From NCBI GenBank assembly GCA_046296655.1, contig JBKBLE010000014.1, positions 1-57,356 of the forward strand: a DNA stretch of 57,356 nucleotides. Reading direction: 5' to 3'. Numbering within the stretch: the first letter of the stretch is position 1; every line of letters begins with the position of its first letter. Source of the stretch: Cloacibacterium sp046296655 (lineage in GTDB: Bacteria; Bacteroidota; Bacteroidia; Flavobacteriales; Weeksellaceae). Positions 41,090-49,210 of the stretch are shown one piece after another. The translations under genes and the position numbers were made by a program. The notes below the pieces were generated by a model. The model had not been told where the DNA came from, searched no databases, and was given only the letters and a program-made list of their open reading frames with translations.

Positions 41090-41180
41090 AAACGGACTTC
41101 ATAAATTGTATAAAGAACACGTTGAACAACTTAGATTATTTAAAGAAAGTAGAGCAAAATATTATTTAGAAACACGTTAA
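41083..41180 (+). pseudogene. Out-of-frame C-terminal remnant of the amino-methyltransferase
   Basis: In the +1 frame relative to the methyltransferase, codons read TSKNGLHKLYKEHVEQLRLF and then KESRAKYYLETR before TAA at 41178-41180. The charged, helix-like composition is protein-like. Removing one A from the run at 41076-41082 would fuse it to the upstream gene. It could be a true truncation, a phase-variable tract or a sequencing error. Confidence 0.6.
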
Positions 41181-41193
41181 AACACCAACGCAT

Positions 41194-41259
41194 TTGGTGG
41201 CACATTTGCAAAACCGCACAAGCCCACGCTAATGCCAAGTTTTGCAAAAGAGCCACCAA
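41194..41259. repeat. Right-end cassette hairpin
   Basis: Arms TTGGTGGC and TTTGCAAAAC pair perfectly with GTTTTGCAAA and GCCACCAA (18 bp), interrupted by a symmetric 3x3 internal loop (ACA opposite AGA). The 24-nt loop contains CGCACAAGCC, as in the left hairpin. GCACATTTG and CAAAAGAGC occur in both hairpins, in opposite order. Confidence 0.85.
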
Positions 41260-41392
41260 GCCAACACACGGTAAACTAGACACTAAATGACTGACAAACA
41301 GACGATAAAGGCAGAAGAGCAGCACACAACAGCGGTAACTGTTGCACAACTCCTTTTTTTTAGGAAATAGTTTTCAAAAACATAAAATTTTG

Positions 41393-41432
41393 ACCTCTTT
41401 AGAAGCAATTTTAGAGAGGTTTATTTTTTAAT
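41393..41432 (+). terminator. Terminator downstream of the cassette
   Basis: The stem ACCTCT/AGAGGT, extendable through internal mismatches, is followed by TTTATTTTTTAA. It lies outside the right inverted repeat. The remaining bases to 41602 show no gene and no other clear structure. Confidence 0.6.
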
Positions 41433-41602
41433 TTGAATATCCGTTTAGTGTCATAAAGTACTAAATTTTATGGTTTAGAAAAATTTGACAAAAGTAACTG
41501 ATTGATTTTCAATAATATTTAATTTTAATAAATCTTCAAAATTGTTTCAAAATTGCAATTATGCTTTAAAACGGACATTCAATTTAAATCTTAACAAAAT
41601 CG

Positions 41603-41630
41603 CAAATCACAAATCACAAATCGTAAATTA
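41603..41630. repeat. CAAATCA heptad array at the regulator 3' end
   Basis: Four 7-bp units (CAAATCA, CAAATCA, CAAATCG, TAAATTA) run directly into the stop codon of the RamB-like gene on the opposite strand. Confidence 0.8.
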
Positions 41631-43103
41631 AAGCACTTCTTTTCTGATTTTAGCAATCGCTTTTTTCATGCTTTCGTTGAAGTGTTCTTTTTCTAATCGT
41701 GTTGGAGGTGCTTTTCTTACTTCGCAATCAGAGATGCTACAAGTTTCGCAGGTTACGCCTACATCTTCAGATTTAATGCTGTCGTTTTTCGCAAATTTTA
41801 TTTTTTTCAAAGAATTAGCATTCAGTAAAATTCCCAAGCAGTAACTTCTGTTGGTTCCGTCTGAAAAAGGATTTCTGTGCGAGGTGGAAATAACCAGATA
41901 ACTCAATCCAGAATCTTTGTAATGTGAAATTTGTGCCGAAGTGGCGGTTTCGTTTTCTTTCAGTTCTTTTAGATTTTTAATGGCAACCCAACGTCTGCAA
42001 TAATGCTCATTGGTAGCATTTCCGTGAGGAGCTTGTTGTTGATTTAGGTGTAATTCCTTTAGAATTTGAATCTTGTCTGTGTTTTTCTTTTTGACGAAAC
42101 ACAAATAAAATAAATCTTTTATTCCGAATTCGGCTGAAAGTAAATTGGTTAATCGGTAATAAAAAGTTTCAGGAGAATTGGTGAAATGAGCGATTAATTC
42201 ATCAAATTTTTGAGAATTAAAGTCTGGTTCGTCAAAGAATTCTTCTGTTTTTTCAATTAATTCATCTTTTGGAATCAGAATACAACCTGCAAAATATGAA
42301 GCGTAGAAATTGCTCAATAATTCTTCGAAACTGGTAAAATCTAACCAAGAATAAGTATTCGGTCTTGGATTAAGTTCGAGAACTTGAAATCCAATTTCTT
42401 TGGCTAGAATGAAGGTTTTTTGGTTTTCGTCAAGCAAACGATTCAGAAGTAATAATTTTTTTTCAGGAACGTAAAGCGAACGAAGATGATTTAAGGTTCC
42501 GTATTGCTCAAAATCTTCGGATTTTATTTCATAGTCGAAAACATCAATCAGGATCTTTTCTAAATGTTTAATGTCAATATTTTCCCCAAGCTTTAATTGA
42601 TTTTCTTCGGCGAAATTTTTGGCTTTTTCTTCAATATCTGGAAAATGATTATCGTATAATTCTTGAAAACTTCTTACTACGGCGAAGTAAAAACGCTCTT
42701 TTCCGAGATTGTAATTTTGTGAAATTTCAATCAAAGTGTTGATAAATGCAGTTACTTTTTTAGGAGCTTCACTGATGATATTAATGAGCGTGTTTTTATT
42801 AATTCCAAAAAGTTCCAGCGGAATTTCTTTGAAGAAATCACTTTGTAAAATTTCACTAAAAGGAGCGAGGTTTTTATCTAATTTGGTAGAAACTAAATCG
42901 TCAAATTTACAATTCAATACCTCAGCTAACTGAATGATTTTATCATGTTTAGGATATTTTTTACCGTTTTCTATTTCGTTAAGATACGATTTAGAAAGTT
43001 TGGTTTTGTCTGCCAAATCTTGCAGTGACCAATTTTTCTTTTGTCTCTGTTGTCTCAGTTTTAAACCAAAAACGGTCTTGATAAAATCACTTTCGCTGCT
43101 CAT
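41628..43103 (-). CDS. RamB/ScfR-type regulator of acetate and glyoxylate metabolism
   Basis: A 491-residue regulator with an XRE helix-turn-helix at about 12-66 (LRQQRQKKNWSLQDLADKTK), an IrrE/ImmA-like domain (about 175-320) whose HExxH zinc motif is degenerate (FILAKEIGFQVLE), and a C-terminal DUF2083 domain with the Cys cluster CETCSISDCEVRKAPP. This is the architecture of short-chain fatty-acyl regulators such as corynebacterial RamB, which controls aceA and aceB. Here the gene is divergent from aceB-aceA, strongly suggesting the same job. The start MSSESDFIKTVFG was chosen over an upstream in-frame ATG at 43154, which adds 17 non-conserved residues. Confidence 0.9.
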   Translation of the reverse strand: MSSESDFIKTVFGLKLRQQRQKKNWSLQDLADKTKLSKSYLNEIENGKKYPKHDKIIQLAEVLNCKFDDLVSTKLDKNLAPFSEILQSDFFKEIPLELFGINKNTLINIISEAPKKVTAFINTLIEISQNYNLGKERFYFAVVRSFQELYDNHFPDIEEKAKNFAEENQLKLGENIDIKHLEKILIDVFDYEIKSEDFEQYGTLNHLRSLYVPEKKLLLLNRLLDENQKTFILAKEIGFQVLELNPRPNTYSWLDFTSFEELLSNFYASYFAGCILIPKDELIEKTEEFFDEPDFNSQKFDELIAHFTNSPETFYYRLTNLLSAEFGIKDLFYLCFVKKKNTDKIQILKELHLNQQQAPHGNATNEHYCRRWVAIKNLKELKENETATSAQISHYKDSGLSYLVISTSHRNPFSDGTNRSYCLGILLNANSLKKIKFAKNDSIKSEDVGVTCETCSISDCEVRKAPPTRLEKEHFNESMKKAIAKIRKEVL

Positions 43104-43205
43104 GATAAAATTTTTATTGAATCTAAATAAGTGGTAAAACCCTTTAAAATTCAAAGATAAGAAATATAAGCGATTTTTCGCATAATAATTTTTTCTAAAA
43201 ATAAG

Positions 43206-43244
43206 GCGAACGTTCGCTGTATGTGAAAATATTTTCTATATTTG
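43206..43244 (+). promoter_or_regulatory. aceB promoter with a 12-bp palindromic operator candidate
   Basis: GCGAACGTTCGC (43206-43217) is a perfect palindrome lying at about the -33 position of TATATTTG (43237-43244), a consensus -7 box. The following bases extend it to TTTGCAAAA. The palindrome sits midway between the divergent regulator and aceB. Confidence 0.6.
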
Positions 43245-43330
43245 CAAAAGAACAAATTCAAAATCTATTCATTTCGTTTCAAATAAAAACTAATAACCAC
43301 ATTTTTTTGAAACCCACAACAAAATATACT

Positions 43331-44902
43331 ATGGAGTCTAATTTTAAAATCACAGCCGCTCATCATTATCCCGAAATTTTCTCGGAAGAATTGGTGAAAT
43401 TTTTGATTCAGTTGCATAAAAAATTTAATCAAGACAGATTAGAATTATTGTCTGCAAGAAAAATGGTGCAACAAAAAATAGATGAAGGTGTTTTTCCAAA
43501 ATTTCCAGAAGAAACTGCACGAATTAGAGAAGAAAATTGGGTGTGCAGCAGATTACCAAAAGATTTAGAAGACAGAAGAGTAGAAATTACAGGTCCGGTT
43601 GATAGAAAAATGATTATCAATGCTTTGAATTCTGGAGCGTCTACTTTTATGGCAGATTTCGAGGATTCTAACTCGCCGACTTGGGAAAATTGCATGGAAG
43701 GGCAAATTAATCTTTCGGATGCGATTAATAGAACCATAGATTTCGTAAACGAAGAAGGAAAAGCATATCAATTGGGTGAGAAATTGGCGGTGCTTTTGGT
43801 AAGACCTCGTGGTTTACATTTAGACGAAAAAAATATTACAATAAATGGAGAAAAAGCTTCTGGTTCTCTTATAGATTTCGGGATTTATTTTTTCAGAAAT
43901 GCAAAAAAATTATTAGAAAACGGAAGCGGTCCTTATTTCTATTTACCAAAATTAGAGCATTATAAAGAAGCACGATGGTGGAATGAGATCTTCAATTTCT
44001 CACAAAATTATTTAGGTATTTCTCAAGGCACTATTAAGGCTACAGTTCTCATAGAAACCATTACTGCTTCTTTTCAGCTCGATGAAATTTTATACGAACT
44101 CAAAGAACACAGTTCTGGGCTCAATTGTGGAAGATGGGATTACATTTTCTCTTATATCAAAAAATTTAGAAATCACAAGGAATTTTTAGTTCCAGACAGA
44201 GATCAAGTGACCATGACTTCACCTTTTATGAGTGCTTATTCTAAACGAGTAATTCAAGTTTGTCACAAACGTGGAGTTCATGCAATGGGAGGAATGGCAG
44301 CGCAAATTCCTGTGAAAAATAATGAAGAAGAAAACGAATTGGCATATGCAAAAGTTCGTGCAGACAAAGAGCGTGAAGTGAAAAACGGTCATGATGGAAC
44401 TTGGGTAGCACATCCTGGTTTGGTTCCTGTAGCGAAGCAAATTTTTGACGAATTTATGCCTACTCCAAATCAAATAGATAAAAAATACGAAGACTATCAT
44501 ATTACAGAGGCAGATTTATTAGAAGTTCCAAAAGGTGAAATCACCGAAAAAGGCGTGAGAAAAAACATCAATGTAGGAATTCTTTATATAGAATCTTGGC
44601 TCATGGGAACTGGAGCGGCTGCATTGTATAATTTAATGGAAGATGCTGCCACTGCAGAAATTTCTAGAACTCAAGTTTGGCAATGGCTGAAAAATCAAGC
44701 AAAACTTAATGACGGAAGAACATTGACCCAAGAAATGGTTCTGGAATTTGAGAAAGAAGAACTCGAAAATATAAAAAAATATGTTGGCGAAAATCGTTTC
44801 GAAAAAGGAAAATTCGATTTGGCAACGAAACTTTTTAATGAGTTGGTTTTCGATGAAAATTTTGAAGATTTTTTAACCATAAAAGCGTATCCGTTTATTT
44901 AA
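43331..44902 (+). CDS. aceB: Malate synthase A
   Basis: Condenses glyoxylate with acetyl-CoA to malate in the glyoxylate shunt, allowing growth on acetate and fatty acids. The 523 residues match the A form: ITGPVDRKMIINALNSGAST, MADFEDSNSPTWENCMEGQ, LLVRPRGLHLDEKN, the catalytic region KATVLIETITASFQLDEILYEL, RWDYIFSYIKKF, GGMAAQIP and the C-terminal NVGILYIESWLMGTGAAAL. The start MESNFKITAAHHYPEIFS at 43331 is preferred; an open frame reaches 43223 without conserved sequence. aceA follows 228 nt later. Confidence 0.96.
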   Translation: MESNFKITAAHHYPEIFSEELVKFLIQLHKKFNQDRLELLSARKMVQQKIDEGVFPKFPEETARIREENWVCSRLPKDLEDRRVEITGPVDRKMIINALNSGASTFMADFEDSNSPTWENCMEGQINLSDAINRTIDFVNEEGKAYQLGEKLAVLLVRPRGLHLDEKNITINGEKASGSLIDFGIYFFRNAKKLLENGSGPYFYLPKLEHYKEARWWNEIFNFSQNYLGISQGTIKATVLIETITASFQLDEILYELKEHSSGLNCGRWDYIFSYIKKFRNHKEFLVPDRDQVTMTSPFMSAYSKRVIQVCHKRGVHAMGGMAAQIPVKNNEEENELAYAKVRADKEREVKNGHDGTWVAHPGLVPVAKQIFDEFMPTPNQIDKKYEDYHITEADLLEVPKGEITEKGVRKNINVGILYIESWLMGTGAAALYNLMEDAATAEISRTQVWQWLKNQAKLNDGRTLTQEMVLEFEKEELENIKKYVGENRFEKGKFDLATKLFNELVFDENFEDFLTIKAYPFI

Positions 44903-44931
44903 GAGCCAAGTAAAAAGTAAAAAGAGCCAAG
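44901..44931. repeat. AGAGCCA/AGTAAAA heptad array after aceB
   Basis: From 44902 the units read AGAGCCA, AGTAAAA, AGTAAAA, AGAGCCA, with exact 7-bp phase, overlapping the aceB stop codon. The first 30 bases (44901-44930) match 29 of 30 bases of the array after aceA (46411-46440). Confidence 0.9.
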
Positions 44932-44937
44932 AAAAAA

Positions 44938-45110
44938 CTCTGTGTTAAAAAAGAGGAAAACCTTTGCGGACATTGCAAATCATCTTTGATGATTCTTTGT
45001 GAACTTAAAAATATTTTCAAGAAAATTAAAAAAAATCTTTGCGCGCTTTGCGTTAAAAAAAATCAGTGTTCTCTGTGAAAAACTCCATGAACGCTGTGAA
45101 TTAAAATAAA
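44938..45110. repeat. CTCTGTG/CTTTGCG word-repeat block between aceB and aceA
   Basis: Related words recur: CTCTGTG (44938, 45071), CTTTGCG (44962 and 45039-45053 twice), CTTTGTG (44995) and CGCTGTG (45092). A hairpin (AATCATC/GATGATT, 44978-44994) lies inside, and TTAAAAATATT (45005-45015) is shared with the two blocks around the GxxExxY gene. No gene is present in the 228-bp gap. Confidence 0.75.
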
Positions 45111-45130
45111 CAAAACAAACCCAAAATATC

Positions 45131-46408
45131 ATGAACAGACAAGAACAAATCCAAGCGCTCGAAAAAGAATGGAGAGAAAATCCAAGATGGAGCGGAATTA
45201 CAAGGCCTTATTCGGCTGAAGAAGTTTTAAAACTCAGAGGAAAATACAAGTTAGATTATACCATCGCTACTCAAATGTCTGAGTTGCTTTGGGAAAAGCT
45301 AAACAATCAAGATTATGTAGCTGGATTAGGAGCTTTAACAGGAAATCAGGCGGTTCAGGAAGTGGACGCAGGTTTAGAAGCGATTTATCTTTCTGGTTGG
45401 CAAGTTGCCGCAGATGCGAATCTTTCTGGAGAAATGTATCCTGACCAATCGCTTTATCCTGCCAATTCGGTTCCTGCAGTAGTGAAAAAAATCAATAATG
45501 CACTTTTGAGAGCAGACCAAATTCAGTCTGTAAATGGAGGTGGTGAAAAAGATTATTTGGTTCCAATCGTTGCAGATGCAGAAGCTGGTTTCGGAGGGAA
45601 TTTGAATGCTTTTGAATTGATGAAACAGATGATAGAAGCTGGCGCAGCTGGTGTTCACTTCGAAGATCAATTGTCTTCTGCTAAAAAATGCGGTCATCTT
45701 GGCGGAAAAGTTTTGGTTCCTACTCAAGAAGCGATAAATAAATTGATTGCTGCAAGATTAGCAGCAGATGTTTGCGGAGTTCCTACTGTTTTAGTGGCAA
45801 GAACAGATGCAGATGCAGCAAATTTATTGACTTCTGACATTGATGATAGAGATAAAAAATTTTTAACTGGTGAAAGAACTTCTGAAGGTTTCTTCCATGT
45901 GAAATGTGGAGTGGAACAAGGCATTGACAGAGGACTTTCTTACGCTCCTTATGCTGATTTAATTTGGATGGAAACTTCTAACCCAGATTTAGAATATGCG
46001 AGAAAATTTGCAGAAGGAATTCATGCAAAATTCCCTGGAAAAATGTTGGCGTACAACTGTTCACCTTCTTTCAACTGGGCTGCGAAATTAACCGTTCCTG
46101 AAATGGAAACATTCCGTGAAGAATTAGCAAAAATGGGATACAAATTCCAATTTATCACTTTGGCAGGTTTCCACGCTTTGAATACTGCGATGTTCGAATT
46201 GGCATTGGCTTACAAAGAAAGAGGAATGGCTGGTTACAGCGAATTACAGGAAAGAGAATTTGCGTTACAGGCTAAAGGTTTCCGTGCAGTGAAACACCAA
46301 AGTTTCGTGGGAACAGGTTATTTTGATGCAGTTCAAACCATAGTAACTGCAGGAAATTCTTCTACCACAGCTTTAGCTGGTTCTACTGAAGCGGAGCAAT
46401 TCCATTAA
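45131..46408 (+). CDS. aceA: Isocitrate lyase
   Basis: Cleaves isocitrate to glyoxylate and succinate, the entry step of the glyoxylate shunt. The 425 residues include RWSGITRPYSAEEVLKLRG, GALTGNQAVQEVDAGLEAIY, VPIVADAEAGFGG, HFEDQLSSAKKCGHLGGKVL with the catalytic Cys in KKCGH, VARTDADAANLLTSD and the C-terminal NSSTTALAGSTEAEQFH. It lies downstream of aceB in the same direction; with the divergent regulator this forms a complete acetate-utilisation locus. Confidence 0.97.
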   Translation: MNRQEQIQALEKEWRENPRWSGITRPYSAEEVLKLRGKYKLDYTIATQMSELLWEKLNNQDYVAGLGALTGNQAVQEVDAGLEAIYLSGWQVAADANLSGEMYPDQSLYPANSVPAVVKKINNALLRADQIQSVNGGGEKDYLVPIVADAEAGFGGNLNAFELMKQMIEAGAAGVHFEDQLSSAKKCGHLGGKVLVPTQEAINKLIAARLAADVCGVPTVLVARTDADAANLLTSDIDDRDKKFLTGERTSEGFFHVKCGVEQGIDRGLSYAPYADLIWMETSNPDLEYARKFAEGIHAKFPGKMLAYNCSPSFNWAAKLTVPEMETFREELAKMGYKFQFITLAGFHALNTAMFELALAYKERGMAGYSELQEREFALQAKGFRAVKHQSFVGTGYFDAVQTIVTAGNSSTTALAGSTEAEQFH

Positions 46409-46410
46409 TT

Positions 46411-46467
46411 AAGAGCCAAGTAAAAGGTAAAAAGAGCCAAATAAAAAGACTCAAGTAAAAAGTAAGA
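46411..46467. repeat. AGAGCCA/AGTAAAA heptad array after aceA
   Basis: Eight contiguous 7-bp units from 46412: AGAGCCA, AGTAAAA, GGTAAAA, AGAGCCA, AATAAAA, AGACTCA, AGTAAAA, AGTAAGA. The array begins 3 nt after the aceA stop, in the same orientation as the copy after aceB. Confidence 0.9.
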
Positions 46468-46579
46468 ATAGAGTTTAAAAGATTCTGAAATTTTAGAAAA
46501 TAAAAAATGATTTATTCATAATTCATTTCCATTTGTCACTCTTAACAAACAAAGAGTCCATAGTTTTTAATTTGTTGAA

Positions 46580-46611
46580 AAAATCGCCTCGCAATTTTGC
46601 GAGGCGATTTT
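46580..46611. terminator. Bidirectional terminator between aceA and the GH31 gene
   Basis: A perfect 15-bp stem (AAAATCGCCTCGCAA with its complement, 2-nt centre) flanked by A and T tracts, 3 nt from the GH31 stop. Confidence 0.92.
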
Positions 46612-46614
46612 GGT

Positions 46615-49026
46615 TTATAACTTAATTTTCACTTTACTATCTTTCGCAGAATCCCAAACCAAATTCACTTTCAAAGTTTTCTTCTCAGAATCATAAGTGT
46701 ATTCTAGTTTTTTACAACCTGCTTTTACAGATTTTGGACTTGTAGAAACATTGTGAATAATGAGTTCTATATTTTTAGATTTTGCAGAAAAATTTGCGCC
46801 AACTTCATTTTCTAACTCAAAAGTGATGGTTTTTCCGTTGGTTTCAGCATCAAATTCCATCATTTCAAATTGTCCTTTTTCATAGGCTTCGTTTTGTAAA
46901 CCATCGTCATTGTATAATTTAAGTTCGGTTTCTTTTACTTTTTCGTCAAAATAATAATGAAGAACCAAAGTATTTCCATCATATTCTTTGGTAGATTGCA
47001 TCGGTTTCGCCATTGGAATAATACTTCCTGCTCTTACAAAAGTTGGGATTTTATCTTCTTCCGTAGCAAAAGTTTGAGTAGTTCCGCCAGAAATTTTTTC
47101 ATCAGTGTAGAAATTTACCCAATCAGAATTTTTAGGAAAATAAATTGTTTGTTCTTTTTGCCCTTTATTTAAAATCGGAGAAATTAAGAAATCTTTGCCC
47201 CAAAAATAAGCGGTATTATACGTGTACAATTTTTGATTTTCAGGTTCTTCAAAAAATAAAGGTCTCATTAAAGGTGTTCCGTTTTTATGATTTTCGAAAA
47301 CCAAATTATAATTATAAGGAAGCAAAGCATAACGCAATTCAATGGCTTTTTTAGCTAAATTTTTTGCTTTTTCGCTTCTGTAAACTGGTTCGCTTGGAAC
47401 ATTATCATCAGCGTGAGGTCTGTAAATTGGGTTGAAAACGCCGTATTGCAACCAACGAGCATACAATTCATCGTCTTCATTTTTTCCTGCAAAACCTCCC
47501 AAATCACTGTGCATATAAGCAATTCCTTGTAGTCCCATTTGTAAAGAAATATCGGGTTGACTTTGCAAACCGCCCCAACTTCTAGAAACGTCACCACTCC
47601 AAGGAACGAGCCCGTTTCTTTGAGCACCAGAATAACCAGCTCTCATCAAAATAAACGGACGAGCATTTGGTGAAGTTTCTGCAAAACTTTCTTTCACTAA
47701 TTTCGCCCAATCCATTCCGTAAATATTGTGAACTTGGTCGCCGTTTTTTCCGTTTCCGTGAAGAATGGTAGAAGGATGAACTTCTGGTTCGCCTAAATCT
47801 CCCCAAATCCCTGTAACGCCTTGATTTAATAAGTCTTTGTAAATATTTTTGAACCAAGAATTTCCTTTTTGGCTGTAAATGTCAATCAAGCCAGTGTGCC
47901 CGAAATAAAAATCGTACATAAATGCTTTTCCCTCGTTGTTTTTTGCCAAAATATCTTTGTCAAGAGCTTCTTGATAACGCGAAGAAGTATTCACTACGAA
48001 AGGTTCGGTGATGAGAATGGTTTCTACGTTGTTTTTTCGCAAATCATCAATCATTTGTTGAGGTTTTGGGAAATTATCTTTGTCCCAAGCAAAATTTCCG
48101 AGTGTTCCTTGAATAGATTTTCCGAACCAATATAAATCTAAAATAATGGCATCAACTGGAATTTTTTCGGCTCTAAATTTTTCTATGGTTTCTAAAGTTT
48201 GTTGCTGTGTACGATATCCAAATCTGCTTGAAAAATTCCCTAAACTCCATCTTGGAAGCATCGGTTGTTTTCCTGTTAAATCGGTATAATTTTTAACCAA
48301 ATCTTCCCAAGAATTTCCAGAAATTACCTGATAAACTTTTCTTCCAGAAACCGTTTCGTAAGTCAATGAATTGTCTTTTTTGCTGTCCAAATCGAGGTAA
48401 CCAATAGGAGCATTGTCAAAATGAATCATATATTTTTTACTCGAAACTACAATAGGCATCGTGTAATTGAGCAATTCAGATTTGGTTTCGTAACCGTAAT
48501 GAGCACGATTGTAGAGCATTAATCTGTTTCCGCGACGATTCATTCCGAGCGCTCTTGCTCCAGCTCCATATAAAACTTCATCTGGAGAAAGATTGAAATT
48601 TAAGGTTTCAAAATTTTGCGGATGGTTATTGATTTCGCCGTTTTCATAAGTTCCGTAACCGTTTTTTTCAGAAATCAAGAGTTCATCACCTTTGTAATAA
48701 GAAATTTGAAAAGGCACTTTTTGAATTTTTACGGTAATTCCAGATGTTTCAATCCATGCAAAACCTTTGGTTTCTCTGAAGTTGTATTTTACATCTTTTG
48801 GTGAAAGAATTACGGCGTGAGAATTTTCTGTAAGTGTTTGATTTTTTGGGATAAAAGCTGTTTCTGCCATTTCTGGCGTGTAGAATTTCACTTGATATAA
48901 TCCATCATTGACAGAAATTTCGGCGGTGTTATTTTTAAATTCAATTTTTTGAAAAAATCTTTGATTATTTTGTGCGAAAAGACTTGCTGCAAAAAACAGC
49001 AACAAAAACTTGAAAAGGTGTTTCAT
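46615..49026 (-). CDS. Glycoside hydrolase family 31, secreted alpha-glucosidase/xylosidase type
   Basis: An 803-residue exported enzyme. Signal peptide MKHLFKFLLLFFAASLFAQ; N-terminal beta domain (about 30-230); (beta/alpha)8 barrel (about 235-600) with the nucleophile Asp in GIWGDLGEPEVHP and the acid/base Asp in PWSGDVSRSWGG; RPHADDNVPSEPVYRS; then beta-sandwich domains including a DUF5110-like C-terminal part (about 610-803). GH31 members act on alpha-glucosides or alpha-xylosides; the exact substrate is open. Location is periplasm or outer membrane. It is an isolated minus-strand gene, about 3.8 kb from the alpha-amylase, so both may serve alpha-glucan use. Confidence 0.94.
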   Translation of the reverse strand: MKHLFKFLLLFFAASLFAQNNQRFFQKIEFKNNTAEISVNDGLYQVKFYTPEMAETAFIPKNQTLTENSHAVILSPKDVKYNFRETKGFAWIETSGITVKIQKVPFQISYYKGDELLISEKNGYGTYENGEINNHPQNFETLNFNLSPDEVLYGAGARALGMNRRGNRLMLYNRAHYGYETKSELLNYTMPIVVSSKKYMIHFDNAPIGYLDLDSKKDNSLTYETVSGRKVYQVISGNSWEDLVKNYTDLTGKQPMLPRWSLGNFSSRFGYRTQQQTLETIEKFRAEKIPVDAIILDLYWFGKSIQGTLGNFAWDKDNFPKPQQMIDDLRKNNVETILITEPFVVNTSSRYQEALDKDILAKNNEGKAFMYDFYFGHTGLIDIYSQKGNSWFKNIYKDLLNQGVTGIWGDLGEPEVHPSTILHGNGKNGDQVHNIYGMDWAKLVKESFAETSPNARPFILMRAGYSGAQRNGLVPWSGDVSRSWGGLQSQPDISLQMGLQGIAYMHSDLGGFAGKNEDDELYARWLQYGVFNPIYRPHADDNVPSEPVYRSEKAKNLAKKAIELRYALLPYNYNLVFENHKNGTPLMRPLFFEEPENQKLYTYNTAYFWGKDFLISPILNKGQKEQTIYFPKNSDWVNFYTDEKISGGTTQTFATEEDKIPTFVRAGSIIPMAKPMQSTKEYDGNTLVLHYYFDEKVKETELKLYNDDGLQNEAYEKGQFEMMEFDAETNGKTITFELENEVGANFSAKSKNIELIIHNVSTSPKSVKAGCKKLEYTYDSEKKTLKVNLVWDSAKDSKVKIKL

Positions 49027-49198
49027 TTCCTAAAGCATTAAAATTTGTTAGCGTAAAGGTAAGGAAATTTAAATTTAAAAATTTATGAAATTTATCTTGA
49101 ATTTTGTCTCGCTGATTTTGCTGATTGAGTAGATTTTTAAATCAAATTTAAGCTAATTAAATGATGGTTTTAAAACAAATTCAAATTCAAAAATTCTC

Positions 49199-49206
49199 TA
49201 TCTTTG
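49199..49206 (+). promoter_or_regulatory. -7 box TATCTTTG close to the queD start
   Basis: TATCTTTG ends only 4 nt before the ATG of the 6-carboxytetrahydropterin synthase gene, so the transcript would start at or near the ATG (very short leader or leaderless). No clear TTG is seen at -33. Confidence 0.5.
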
Positions 49207-49210
49207 CACC

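Larger units (their letters stand above)
37313..41330 (+). mobile_element. Restriction-modification cassette bounded by inverted repeats
   Basis: A 4.0-kb block carries four plus-strand genes (controller, C5-methyltransferase, nuclease, amino-methyltransferase). It is bounded by the 9-bp inverted repeat GTTGTGTGC (37313-37321) and GCACACAAC (41322-41330). Just inside lie CAGACGA in direct orientation (37341 and 41299) and two matched hairpins (37388-37451; 41194-41259). The end regions are unusually C-rich and G-poor on this strand compared with the AT-rich surroundings. No integrase or transposase is present. That the block moves as one unit is inference. Confidence 0.6.

Noticed and set aside
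37388..41259. The cassette hairpins as integron attC sites
   Set aside because: They have a two-part stem and internal loop as attC sites do, but lack the RYYYAAC/GTTRRRY core pair, and no integron integrase is in the window.
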